Shown here in pieces: positions 35,310 to 44,134 of a stretch of DNA of 64,000 nucleotides. This DNA is from Pseudoglutamicibacter cumminsii (GTDB lineage Bacteria > Actinomycetota > Actinomycetes > Actinomycetales > Micrococcaceae): assembly GCF_003143995.1 (NCBI RefSeq), contig NZ_QFWG01000001.1:62001-126000 (forward strand), given 5' to 3'. The notes beneath the pieces were generated by a model. It was not told where the DNA came from. It was given only the letters and a program-made list of their open reading frames with translations, and searched no databases. The stretch's first letter is position 1. Each line of letters begins with the position of its first letter. Made by a program: the position numbers and the translations under genes.

Positions 35310-35628
35310 TGGTGCTTATCCGAAGCTAACCTTCGCGTTAACTTGGGGTGTTCTAACCAGCGGGTTCTACTGTATACGCACTTGTGCTGAAAATGCACAT
35401 TGGACTCGCGTGAGAGGGAGCGCGTGACGATTCACACAGTCTTGGTTCCCTCGCGGGGTCACGCTTTTGGGCTTAAAGGTCTAGCATGGTCAATGGAGCA
35501 AAATGAACGCCAGGTAAACGTGTGTTCAAGTGCCGTTTTCTTTGTTATCTAGTCTCGCACGCAGACTGGCAGGAAGCATGATGCAACGGTTGCTCCAATG
35601 AATTCACAGACGCAGAGAAAGGTCCAGC
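35310..35628. other. Intergenic region upstream of pit
   Basis: About 319 bases between divergent tRNA-Leu and the phosphate transporter. TGGAGCAA (35492-35499) and TTGCTCCA (35591-35598) form a distant inverted repeat flanking an AT-richer stretch that presumably holds the pit promoter. No gene seen. Confidence 0.4.
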
Positions 35629-37131
35629 ATGGATCCGTTCTTACTCGTTGTCATCGTCATCGCTCTAGCGTTGTTCTTTGACTTCACGAACGGCTTTCAC
35701 GACACCGCGAATGCTATGGCTACCCCCGTTGCGACGGGTGCAATCAAGCCGAAGAACGCTGTGACGTTGGCCGCGGTCTTGAACCTTGTCGGTGCTTTCC
35801 TTTCAACCGAGGTCGCTATGACGGTCTCGAAGGGCATCATCAACGAATCCTCATCCAATGGCGGCATCCTCATCACACCGTCTGTGATCCTCGCAGGGTT
35901 GATGGGTGCGATCGTGTGGAACCTCCTCACGTGGCTTCTTGGCCTGCCGTCCTCGAGTTCGCACGCGCTGTTCGGCGGTCTCATCGGCGCGGCGATCGTG
36001 GGTGCTGGCTTCTCAGCAGTTAACTACGGAACGCTTCTGGAGAAGGTTCTCATCCCTGCTGTGGCCGCGCCGCTCATCGCCGGTGCGACGGCTTTCTGCG
36101 CAACGAAGCTCGCGTACCGCATCACGCGTCGAAACAGTAACCAGATTTCACCGAAACGCGGCGGCTTCAAGATTGGCCAGATTTTCTCGTCCTCGCTCGT
36201 TGCGCTGGCTCACGGCACGAATGACGCCCAGAAAACGATGGGCATCATCACCCTGGTTTTGGTTTCGGCCAACATGCAGGAAGCTGGCACGGGCCCACAT
36301 TTCTGGGTTATCGCGAGCTGTGCTTTCGCCATCGCATTGGGTACCTACACGGGCGGTTGGCGCATTATGCGCACCATGGGTACCGGCCTGACTGAGGTCA
36401 AGCCTCCGCAGGGTTTCGCAGCTGAAGTCTCCACCGGTGCTGCGATCTTGGCTTCGTCGCACCTGGGTTTCGCGCTCTCAACTACGCAGGTCGCTTCGGG
36501 TTCCGTGGTGGGATCCGGCCTGGGCCGTAAGGGTGCAGGTGTTCGTTGGCGTACGGCCGGCAAGATCGCGACGGGCTGGCTGTTCACACTGCCAGCTGCG
36601 GCGATCATCGGCGGTATTGCGGCTGCTTTGACGCACATCGGCCCGGTGGGCGTGTGGATCGTCCTGATCACTGGTCTGGCAGCGATGCTCGTGATCTTCC
36701 TGATTTCTTTGCGTAACTCGGTGACTCACGAGAACGCGATGCGCGGTGTCGAGGTATCTTCTGCGGCGGTCCACATCCCAACCAAGAAGGAACGTCGCAG
36801 TGCAGCCCGTGCCTTGCGTCGTGAGGCACGCGAGGCCCATGAGCACGCGAAGGCGGCTGCCGCGAAGGCCAAGTCCGAGGCGCGTAAGGCCCGCCGCGCC
36901 GCTCGAGCGGCAACTCATGCGAGCCGTATAGCCCGGAAGGCGGCGGCCGCAGAATTGCGTGAGGCACGTCGGGCGCAAGACATCGAGGAAGCAGCACGGT
37001 TGAGCTTCATCGCGGCAGTTGACAGCCAAGCGGCAGCTGAAGAGTCCGATGTTGCGGCTCGTGAGGCTGAACGCGCGGCTAAGGAAGCACGTAAAGGCCG
37101 TGATCGTGTCGAATCGAAGCAAGGGAAATAG
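35629..37131 (+). CDS. pit: Low-affinity inorganic phosphate transporter (PiT family)
   Basis: 500 residues. The membrane part (residues 1-365, about ten helices) carries both PiT signature halves: FDFTNGFHDTANAMATPVATG near the start (35670-35732) and LAHGTNDAQKTMGI in the second half, which bind metal-phosphate and couple it to protons. The remaining 120 residues are a highly charged Ala/Arg/Lys/Glu tail with heptad-like spacing, absent from most Pit proteins. AGAAAGG precedes the ATG. A small membrane-protein gene follows 12 bp later. Confidence 0.93.
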   Translation: MDPFLLVVIVIALALFFDFTNGFHDTANAMATPVATGAIKPKNAVTLAAVLNLVGAFLSTEVAMTVSKGIINESSSNGGILITPSVILAGLMGAIVWNLLTWLLGLPSSSSHALFGGLIGAAIVGAGFSAVNYGTLLEKVLIPAVAAPLIAGATAFCATKLAYRITRRNSNQISPKRGGFKIGQIFSSSLVALAHGTNDAQKTMGIITLVLVSANMQEAGTGPHFWVIASCAFAIALGTYTGGWRIMRTMGTGLTEVKPPQGFAAEVSTGAAILASSHLGFALSTTQVASGSVVGSGLGRKGAGVRWRTAGKIATGWLFTLPAAAIIGGIAAALTHIGPVGVWIVLITGLAAMLVIFLISLRNSVTHENAMRGVEVSSAAVHIPTKKERRSAARALRREAREAHEHAKAAAAKAKSEARKARRAARAATHASRIARKAAAAELREARRAQDIEEAARLSFIAAVDSQAAAEESDVAAREAERAAKEARKGRDRVESKQGK

Positions 37132-37143
37132 CGGAGGAAACAA

Positions 37144-37392
37144 ATGACTATTGAGTGGATGTCTTTCCTGCTGGTCTTTGCCGCGACCTTGGTGTCGACG
37201 ATGTTCGTGGTGCTGATGTTTTCCACGGGCGTGCGCTTGCAGTCGATGCACGACGCGGCAACCGAGGAGGGTTTGCCTAAAACGAAACGCCTCAAGGCTG
37301 GCTACTACGCTTGCTACGCCGTGTCTGGCGTGATCGTGCTGATCGGTATCGCGCTGATCGTTCCGGCGCTCCATAGGGCGCTGGGTTTTTGA
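37144..37392 (+). CDS. Small two-helix membrane protein downstream of pit
   Basis: 82 residues. Two membrane helices (residues 7-27 and 55-78) flank a loop with a basic TKRLKAGYYACY segment. GGAGG lies seven bases before the ATG, and the gene is 12 bp from pit, so the two are co-transcribed. It may be an accessory subunit of the transporter; no family is recognised. Confidence 0.75.
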   Translation: MTIEWMSFLLVFAATLVSTMFVVLMFSTGVRLQSMHDAATEEGLPKTKRLKAGYYACYAVSGVIVLIGIALIVPALHRALGF

Positions 37393-37419
37393 CGTTAGGC
37401 TTCTAGAACCGTGGATAGC

Positions 37420-37459
37420 GATGAGGGCGGACCACCATGGATGGTGGTCCGCCCTCATC
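37420..37459. terminator. Bidirectional hairpin terminator
   Basis: A perfect 18-bp stem (GATGAGGGCGGACCACCA with its complement) and a TGGA loop between convergent genes. Confidence 0.9.
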
Positions 37460-37495
37460 GTGTGCGGCTACTGTTCCGCCCACGCGCAGTCCGTG

Positions 37496-38005
37496 TTACC
37501 GCGGGTTGATGATCTGGTTGGTGATGCGTGCGCTCGCCACGAGCTTGTCCTGCTCGTCGTAGATTTTGATGTCGTGGTTCGTGGTGGTGCGGCCGAGGTG
37601 TGCTGGAGTGCACAGGCCACGTACACGACCCGAGACTCCGGCACGGTGGTGGGTGATGTTGAGGTCAACACCTACCGCGACTTTCCCCTGGAGGCCGGAG
37701 TCGACGATGTGTAGCGCGGCCGCGAACGAGCCGAGGGTTTCGGCGAGTGCTGCGCTGGCCCCGCCGTGGAGGATCCCAGCAACCTGAGTGTTGGTTTCAA
37801 CAGGCATGGTTGCGGTGAGCTCATCGACTTCGAACTTCTCGAACACGATTCCAAGCTTCGTCACGAGCTCGCCTGGGCCGTTATGTCGCAGGTACTCCCA
37901 GGCCACAGTAGGGATGTTCGCTTGCGTGAGTTCGGTTGCGAACGGGTGGTTTTCGGTGGCCTCGGAGGTGCCGGCCGTTTCGGGTTTCGGGCTTTTGTCA
38001 GTCAT
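37496..38005 (-). CDS. Hotdog-fold thioesterase (PaaI/MenI-like)
   Basis: 169 residues from the ATG at 38005 (MTDKSPKPE); longer versions would run into polA. The hotdog signature is QVAGILHGGASAALAETLGSFAA, with HGG and the acidic residue two turns later as in PaaI/YdiI/MenI thioesterases, followed by GVDLNITHHRAG. It hydrolyses an acyl-CoA, possibly phenylacetyl-CoA-type or DHNA-CoA; the sequence does not decide. It is divergent from polA with about 19 bases between the starts. Confidence 0.88.
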   Translation of the reverse strand: MTDKSPKPETAGTSEATENHPFATELTQANIPTVAWEYLRHNGPGELVTKLGIVFEKFEVDELTATMPVETNTQVAGILHGGASAALAETLGSFAAALHIVDSGLQGKVAVGVDLNITHHRAGVSGRVRGLCTPAHLGRTTTNHDIKIYDEQDKLVASARITNQIINPR

Positions 38006-38011
38006 GGGCAT

Positions 38012-38017
38012 TAGGCT
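38012..38017 (+). promoter_or_regulatory. -10 box of polA (leaderless)
   Basis: TAGGCT seven bases before the GTG at 38025; no ribosome site is visible. It lies just outside the divergent thioesterase start. Confidence 0.5.
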
Positions 38018-38024
38018 TTCATAC

Positions 38025-40790
38025 GTGAGTGTCAACGCAAAGTCTTCATCGTCTGCATCTTCGTCGTCTTCTGAATCTAAGCCACGTTTGCTCATTATTG
38101 ATGGGCATTCGATGGCGTTCCGCGCGTTTTTCGCTTTGCCTGCGGAAAACTTTTCAACGGCTACGGGCCAGCACACGAACGCGGTGCACGGTTTCGTTTC
38201 GATGCTGTTGAAAATGATTGAGCAGCGGGAGCCGACCCACGTTGCGGTCGCGTTTGACCTTTCCGGCCCTACGATCCGTTCGCAGCAGTATGAGGAATAT
38301 AAGGGTGGCCGCGCTGAGACTCCGCCTGAGTTTGAGGGCCAGATTGAGCTGATCGATCAGGTCATGGGCGCGATGAACATCCCTACGCTGACGTACGAGG
38401 GCTACGAAGCCGACGACATCCTGGCGACGCTCTCGACGCGCGGTGCGGCGGAGGGTTTCGAGGTCTTGGTGGTTTCGGGTGACCGGGATACGTTCCAGCT
38501 GATCAACGACGACGTGCTCGTTTTGTACCCGATGCGCGGCATTTCGGATATCCCGCCGATGGACGCCGCGGCTGTTGAAGAGCGTTACGGGGTTCTGCCG
38601 CAGAATTACCCGGATATGGCTGCGTTGGTGGGGGAGAAGGCCGATAATCTGCCGGGTGTTCCTGGCGTGGGTAATAAGACCGCGGCCAAGTGGATCAACC
38701 TGTATGGCTCGGTTGAGGACATCCTTGCTCATGCTGATGAGATCAAGGGCAAGGTTGGTCAGAACCTGCGTGATCATGTCGATGATGTGCGCCGCAACCG
38801 TGAGTTGAACGCTTTGGTTCGCGATTTGGATGTGGATGTCACGTGGGATGACATGCGGGTGCGTGAACCTGAATGGGATCGCATCGAGGACCTGTTTGAT
38901 TCGCTTGAGTTCAATACGTTGCGTCGTCGTTTGAACGATGTGATGGGTGGCTTGAGCGAGGACGAAGGCCCGGCCGTCGAGTTGCCGAACGCTGTTTCGG
39001 CGACGTCTGCGAAAGAGATTCGGGAGTGGCTTGATGGGGTTGCCGCGCCCGATGCTGTGGCTGGCTCTGTTGCCGCGTTGCGCGCTGAGCTTGCTGCTGA
39101 GCACGCGGTGGGCGAGGCGTCGGATGTTCTGAGCCTTTCGGTTGCTGTGCTTCCTGAAGATTCGGCGCAGGCTGAGGTTTTGCAGGTTGATCTTGCTCAG
39201 TTGGACGAGCAAGCTACCGATGTGGTCGCGGGCTGGCTGGCCGATTCCGAGCGTCCGAAGGTGGTCTATGACCTCAAGCCGATGTTGAAGGCGTTGTGGG
39301 CGCGCGGTTTGAAGGTCGCGGGCGTCATCGATGATGTTGCGTTGTCTGCGTATTTGGTTCAGCCGGATCGCCGCGGATATGCGCTTGAGGATCTTGCTCA
39401 GCAGCATCTGAAACGCACGCTGGGCGAGGCCGCGGCGCAAGAAGCTGGCCAGCTTGATCTGGGCCTGGACGAAGACGGTTCCGCCGTCGACGGCCGTGAG
39501 GCTGAGCGGGCGGACGTCACGTTGCGTTTGCACGCTGTGTTGCAGCCGATGCTGGTGGACCGTGAGGCTGAGGACTTGCTGACCCAGGTCGAGGTTCCGT
39601 TGGCGAGCGTTTTGGCGGACATGGAGGCCACGGGTGTGGCTGTGGATCTGGATTCGCTCGATGATTTGATCGACAGCTTCACTCAGAACATGAACCGTGC
39701 TCAGCAACAGGCTTTCGACGCCATCGGGCACGAGGTCAACCTCAGCAGCCCTAAGCAGTTGCAGACGGTTTTGTTTGAGGAGCTCGAGCTTCCGAAGACC
39801 AAGAAGATCAAGACCGGTTACACGACGGATGCGGCTTCACTTCAGGATCTGCTGGTCAAGACGGGGCATCCGTTCCTCGAGGCTCTGATGGCTCACCGTG
39901 ACGTGAGCAAGCTGCGCCAGACCGTCGAAGGTTTGAAGAAGACTGTTGCGGCCGATGGCCGTATTCACACGACGTTCTCGCAGACTGCCGCGGCGACTGG
40001 CCGGTTGTCATCGTTGAACCCCAACCTGCAGAACATCCCGGTGCGTACCGAGGAAGGCCGCCGCATCCGCGACATCTTCACGTGCGGTGACAGCGCCGAA
40101 CTGCTGACTGCGGACTATTCGCAGATTGAGATGCGGATCATGGCGCACCTCTCCGGCGATGAGGCGTTGATCCAGGCGTTCAAGGACGGCGAGGATCTGC
40201 ACCGCTTTGTTGGTTCGCGTGTCTTCGACGTCGCCCCTGAGGATGTTTCGCCTGAGATGCGTTCCAAGGTCAAGGCGATGAGCTACGGCCTCGCATATGG
40301 CCTGAGCCAATTCGGTTTGTCCCAGCAGCTCGGCATTTCAGTGGATGAGGCCCGCACGCTGCGTAACGACTACTTCAAGCGTTTCGGTGCGGTCCGCGAT
40401 TACCTCGACGAGGTTGTCGACCAGGCGCGAGTGGATGGCTACACCTCAACGTTGCTGGGCCGCCGTCGCTATCTTCCTGAGCTGCATAGCGATAACCGCC
40501 AGTTGCGCGAGATGGCTAAGCGTGCCGCCCTGAACGCACCGATCCAGGGGACCGCCGCGGACATCATCAAGCTCGCGATGCTGCGGATTCCTGCCGCATT
40601 CGAGGATGCGGGCCTGGAATCGAAGATGCTGCTGCAGGTCCATGACGAATTGATTTTCGAGGTCGTGGACGGCGAACAGGACAAAGTACGTTCGCTGGTG
40701 GTTGAGATCATGTCCAGCGCGATGGAACTGTCTGTCCCGCTGGATGTGAACATCGGCACGGGCCGTACCTGGCACGACGCCGCGCACTAG
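38025..40790 (+). CDS. polA: DNA polymerase I
   Basis: 921 residues from the GTG at 38025; the frame stays open to 37788 but overlaps the thioesterase gene. After a Ser-rich start comes the 5'-nuclease (IIDGHSMAFRAFFAL, DDILATL, VSGDRDTFQL, residues 20-300), a degenerate 3'-5' exonuclease-like domain lacking clear DxE and YxxxD motifs, and the polymerase: DYSQIEMRIMAHLSGD, the O-helix RSKVKAMSYGLAYGLSQFG and LQVHDELIFEV. It fills gaps and removes Okazaki primers. Proofreading is probably absent. The stop codon is in a tandem repeat. Confidence 0.97.
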   Translation: MSVNAKSSSSASSSSSESKPRLLIIDGHSMAFRAFFALPAENFSTATGQHTNAVHGFVSMLLKMIEQREPTHVAVAFDLSGPTIRSQQYEEYKGGRAETPPEFEGQIELIDQVMGAMNIPTLTYEGYEADDILATLSTRGAAEGFEVLVVSGDRDTFQLINDDVLVLYPMRGISDIPPMDAAAVEERYGVLPQNYPDMAALVGEKADNLPGVPGVGNKTAAKWINLYGSVEDILAHADEIKGKVGQNLRDHVDDVRRNRELNALVRDLDVDVTWDDMRVREPEWDRIEDLFDSLEFNTLRRRLNDVMGGLSEDEGPAVELPNAVSATSAKEIREWLDGVAAPDAVAGSVAALRAELAAEHAVGEASDVLSLSVAVLPEDSAQAEVLQVDLAQLDEQATDVVAGWLADSERPKVVYDLKPMLKALWARGLKVAGVIDDVALSAYLVQPDRRGYALEDLAQQHLKRTLGEAAAQEAGQLDLGLDEDGSAVDGREAERADVTLRLHAVLQPMLVDREAEDLLTQVEVPLASVLADMEATGVAVDLDSLDDLIDSFTQNMNRAQQQAFDAIGHEVNLSSPKQLQTVLFEELELPKTKKIKTGYTTDAASLQDLLVKTGHPFLEALMAHRDVSKLRQTVEGLKKTVAADGRIHTTFSQTAAATGRLSSLNPNLQNIPVRTEEGRRIRDIFTCGDSAELLTADYSQIEMRIMAHLSGDEALIQAFKDGEDLHRFVGSRVFDVAPEDVSPEMRSKVKAMSYGLAYGLSQFGLSQQLGISVDEARTLRNDYFKRFGAVRDYLDEVVDQARVDGYTSTLLGRRRYLPELHSDNRQLREMAKRAALNAPIQGTAADIIKLAMLRIPAAFEDAGLESKMLLQVHDELIFEVVDGEQDKVRSLVVEIMSSAMELSVPLDVNIGTGRTWHDAAH

Positions 40791-40815
40791 CACGATGCAC
40801 GACGCCACGCACTAG
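40772..40815. repeat. Tandem repeat over the polA stop codon
   Basis: GCACGACGCCGCGCACTAG (40772-40790, ending in the polA stop) recurs at 40797-40815 with one difference, after a 6-base CACGAT spacer. Confidence 0.85.
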
Positions 40816-40866
40816 CTACGTGGCTCGATACAAAACTTCCACGAAGATACTGATCTGGAGATAGAA

Positions 40867-42210
40867 ATGAGCACTGACGTGGTTCGCGATGAGCAGTTCC
40901 GGGTTGTCCGTCATGCCCCGGATGGTCCGCTGGGCAGCCCAGATCCAGTGACTGAGGCGTTCATTGAAGCTATGGCGTTAAGCTTCCTGGAAGGGCGCCG
41001 GAGCAAGGAAGAGTTACAGGGCAAAGTTGACCGTTTCCGCCTGGACGGTTCGCTCTTGACGATGGTTCATGATGACAACCAGCCGTCGATCGCTCTAGAT
41101 GCCGAAATCCCTGTCGCGACGTTCGCGGAGTTCCCCGGGAGGCTGTGTGTCCGGGAAGGCGTGCTGGTTGATACGCACATGGTCACTGAGGTGACAGTGC
41201 GTACCTCGCACCGTCGTCGAGGTTTGCTGACCAAGATGATGCACGCCTCCTTTGACCGCGCTAAGGAAGCCGGGCGACCGTTGGCTGCACTGACGGCAAC
41301 CGAGGGCGTGATCTATGGACGTTTCGGTTTCGGTGTCGCCGCGCATACGGGAACATGCCGCGTCAAGGTTTTGCACGGTTTGCGTTTGCGTGATTCGGCG
41401 ATCAAGGCGATCGAGGATTCGGGTGTTCGTGTTGTGGTTCCGTCCTGGGACGAGATGCCTGCGATCCACCGAGAGTCCTCTGAGGCTTTTGTGAAGCGTA
41501 TGCCGGGTCAGATTGCGCCGGTTTCTTCGCAGATTCGTCGCGCTGAAGGCATGAGCAACTATTCGGCTGAGCCGGGGGAGAACCACGACCTGCGTCCGCT
41601 GGTTGCGCTTGGTCCGGACGGCGCGGTGCGAGGGCATGCGATCGCTGAGTTCTCGGGCTGGGAATCCAATCCGTTCACGTTGCAAGTTCATGAGCTCATG
41701 GCGGCTGATCCTGTCGCGGAGCTCGCGCTGTGGCAAGCGTTGGGTGCCACGGACCTGGTAGCGGAGCTTTCCGCCGATGCGGTGGTTGCCGATCACGCGC
41801 TACGTGTTGCTTTGATCAATGGTCGCGATGTTATTGACGGCGAGACCAAGGACGCGTTGTGGCTACGGATGCTGGATGTTCCAGAAGCGATGCGCGCCCG
41901 CGGGCTCAGCAGCGAGGGTTCTGTGGTGCTGGATGTGACTGACCCGTTGGGCTATGCGCAGGGTACGTTCCTGATCGAGACGGATGAGAACGAGACACGC
42001 GTTACTGAATCGCCTGAGGATGGCTCCATTGGCGCCGATGTTCCGCGCTTGAGCTTGGATGCCGAGGCATTGGCTGCCTTGTACTTGGGTACGTGCCGCG
42101 TGGCTGATCTGGTTGCGAGTGGGCGTGCGCAGGCTAAAGAAGCTGACCTGGAAGCACTTCACGTGTTGTTCCACTCCAAGGTGCCTCCGATTAACACAAC
42201 CTATTTCTGA
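40867..42210 (+). CDS. Eis-type GNAT acetyltransferase
   Basis: 447 residues. Eis-family layout: an N-terminal GNAT domain with the acetyl-CoA loop VTVRTSHRRRGLLTKMM, a second degenerate GNAT domain containing ATEGVIYGRFGFGVA, and a sterol-carrier-like C-terminal domain ending NTTYF, where the terminal carboxylate serves as catalytic base in Eis. The family acetylates amines, including aminoglycosides in mycobacteria. Substrate here is unknown. GGAG lies seven bases before the ATG. Confidence 0.88.
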   Translation: MSTDVVRDEQFRVVRHAPDGPLGSPDPVTEAFIEAMALSFLEGRRSKEELQGKVDRFRLDGSLLTMVHDDNQPSIALDAEIPVATFAEFPGRLCVREGVLVDTHMVTEVTVRTSHRRRGLLTKMMHASFDRAKEAGRPLAALTATEGVIYGRFGFGVAAHTGTCRVKVLHGLRLRDSAIKAIEDSGVRVVVPSWDEMPAIHRESSEAFVKRMPGQIAPVSSQIRRAEGMSNYSAEPGENHDLRPLVALGPDGAVRGHAIAEFSGWESNPFTLQVHELMAADPVAELALWQALGATDLVAELSADAVVADHALRVALINGRDVIDGETKDALWLRMLDVPEAMRARGLSSEGSVVLDVTDPLGYAQGTFLIETDENETRVTESPEDGSIGADVPRLSLDAEALAALYLGTCRVADLVASGRAQAKEADLEALHVLFHSKVPPINTTYF

Positions 42211-42280
42211 TGCTCTGGTTGCATCGGCATCATGGGCAGAGTCTTGTCGTGAGGCAGCAGTAGACGATGGTCATACTTCA

Positions 42281-42309
42281 TTGACTGGTCTGGCCCCATA
42301 GCATAGACT
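42281..42309 (+). promoter_or_regulatory. Sigma-70-type promoter of rpsA
   Basis: TTGACT, a 17-base spacer, then TAGACT, giving a start near 42316 and a 5' leader of about 130 bases. It is the clearest two-box promoter in the window and fits a strongly expressed ribosomal gene. Confidence 0.6.
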
Positions 42310-42448
42310 TGATTGAGTTGTGCATTTCGTGTGCCCTCACGCGTGCGCAATTTCATCATATTGTTCACTACTCGGAACAGCACATATCGAGCGAAGTATT
42401 CGCAGCTGTTTCCGACCGATTTACTATCCGTAACGGAGCCCCTACTAC

Positions 42449-43927
42449 ATGACCACTACGAACCCGGATCAGACCGGACTCCCGCAGGTCGCAGTCAACG
42501 ACATCGGCTCGGAGGAAGATTTCCTCGCCGCAATCGACGCAACCATCAAGTACTTCAACGACGGCGATCTCGTTGAAGGCGAGGTTGTCAAGGTTGACCA
42601 CGACGAAGTTCTGCTGGATATCGGCTACAAGACCGAGGGTGTTATCCCGTCCCGCGAACTGTCCATCAAGCACGATGTGGACCCGAGTGATGTCGTCGAG
42701 GTTGGCGACACGGTTGAGGCTCTTGTCCTGACTAAGGAGGACAAGGAAGGCCGTCTGATCCTCTCCAAGAAGCGCGCACAGTACGAGCGTGCATGGGGCG
42801 ACATCGAGAAGGTCAAGGAAGAAGACGGCGTCGTTACCGGTACCGTCATCGAGGTTGTCAAGGGTGGTCTCATCCTCGACATCGGCCTCCGCGGCTTCCT
42901 GCCTGCTTCCTTGGTTGAGATGCGTCGCGTTCGCGACCTGGCTCCGTACATCGGCCAGCAGCTCGAAGCTAAGATCATCGAGCTCGACAAGCACCGCAAC
43001 AACGTTGTGCTTTCGCGCCGTGCATGGCTCGAGGAGACCCAGTCCGCAGTTCGCACTGAGTTCCTCAACAAGCTCGAGAAGGGTCAGGTTCGCGAGGGCG
43101 TTGTTTCGTCCATCGTTAACTTCGGTGCATTCGTTGACCTGGGCGGCGTTGACGGCCTGGTTCACGTTTCCGAGCTCTCCTGGAAGCACATCGACCACCC
43201 ATCCGAGGTTGTCGAGGTTGGCCAGAAGGTCACCGTCGAGGTTCTCGAGGTAGACATGAGCCGCGAGCGCGTTTCCCTGTCGCTCAAGGCAACCCAGGAA
43301 GACCCATGGCAGACCTTCGCCCGCACCCACGCACTGGGTCAGGTTGTACCAGGTAAGGTCACCAAGCTCGTTCCATTCGGTGCATTCGTTCGCGTTGAGG
43401 ACGGCATCGAGGGCCTCGTTCACATCTCCGAGCTGGCTGAGCGCCACGTTGACCTCGCTGAGCAGGTTGTTCAGGTTGGTCAGGAGATCTTCGTCAAGGT
43501 CATCGACATCGACCTCGAGCGCCGCCGCATCTCGCTGTCCCTCAAGCAGGCCAACGAAGGCGTTGACCCAGAGGGCACCGAGTTCGACCCAGCTCTGTAC
43601 GGCATGGCCGCAGAATACGACGAGGCCGGCAACTACAAATACCCAGAGGGCTTCGACCCAGAGACCAACGAGTGGCTCGAGGGCTACGAGGCTCAGCGCG
43701 CAGAGTGGGAGCAGCAGTATGCTGCCGCACAGGCTCGCTGGGAGGCTCACAAGAAGCAGGTTGCAGACGCAATGGAGAAGGACGCCGAGGCCGGCGCACA
43801 GCAGGCAGCTGCTCCAGCTCCAGCTTCCTACTCCTCCGAGGACCAGGGCGCTGCTGAAGACAGCGGCACCCTCGCATCGGATGAGGCTCTTGCTGCACTG
43901 CGGGAGAAGCTCACCGGCAACAAGTAA
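42449..43927 (+). CDS. rpsA: 30S ribosomal protein S1
   Basis: 492 residues. Four S1 RNA-binding domains follow one another from about residue 35 to 362; the third and fourth are best conserved (VNFGAFVDLGGVDGLVHVSELSW and VPFGAFVRVEDGIEGLVHISEL cores). The remaining 130 residues are an acidic, Gln/Ala/Glu-rich tail typical of actinobacterial S1. It helps mRNA load on the 30S subunit. Codon use is strongly biased, as expected for high expression. A hairpin terminator follows. Confidence 0.97.
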   Translation: MTTTNPDQTGLPQVAVNDIGSEEDFLAAIDATIKYFNDGDLVEGEVVKVDHDEVLLDIGYKTEGVIPSRELSIKHDVDPSDVVEVGDTVEALVLTKEDKEGRLILSKKRAQYERAWGDIEKVKEEDGVVTGTVIEVVKGGLILDIGLRGFLPASLVEMRRVRDLAPYIGQQLEAKIIELDKHRNNVVLSRRAWLEETQSAVRTEFLNKLEKGQVREGVVSSIVNFGAFVDLGGVDGLVHVSELSWKHIDHPSEVVEVGQKVTVEVLEVDMSRERVSLSLKATQEDPWQTFARTHALGQVVPGKVTKLVPFGAFVRVEDGIEGLVHISELAERHVDLAEQVVQVGQEIFVKVIDIDLERRRISLSLKQANEGVDPEGTEFDPALYGMAAEYDEAGNYKYPEGFDPETNEWLEGYEAQRAEWEQQYAAAQARWEAHKKQVADAMEKDAEAGAQQAAAPAPASYSSEDQGAAEDSGTLASDEALAALREKLTGNK

Positions 43928-43983
43928 GCATCACATCGACTCCCGCTCGTGAGGTAAATACGCCAGCGGAGTAGATGACACGA

Positions 43984-44013
43984 AGAGGGCGGTTCCATCC
44001 GGAACCGCCCTCT
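43984..44013 (+). terminator. Terminator of rpsA
   Basis: AGAGGGCGGTTCC and its complement form a perfect 13-bp stem with an ATCC loop, followed by a short TTT. Confidence 0.85.
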
Positions 44014-44014
44014 T

Positions 44015-44065
44015 TGCGTATCAACTTGCTGTGCGTATCAACTTCTAGTGCTTGGCAACTTCTTG
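44015..44065. repeat. 17-bp tandem repeat after rpsA
   Basis: Units at 44015-44031, 44032-44048 and 44049-44065 share TGCKTRKCAACTTSYWG; a fourth, more degraded unit may follow. Confidence 0.8.
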
Positions 44066-44134
44066 TGCTGTGCTGAGCAACGCGTGCCCGGTGCGCAACT
44101 GCGGGCGAGCAACAAGCCCGCCCGCAGGAGGACG

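Noticed and set aside
37788-38024. Upstream extension of the polA frame
   Set aside because: It overlaps the thioesterase gene on the other strand, and the Pol I 5'-nuclease begins right after the GTG at 38025.
38154-39731. Long 525-codon minus-strand ORF opposite polA
   Set aside because: Antisense of the polA coding region; no ribosome site and low-complexity composition.
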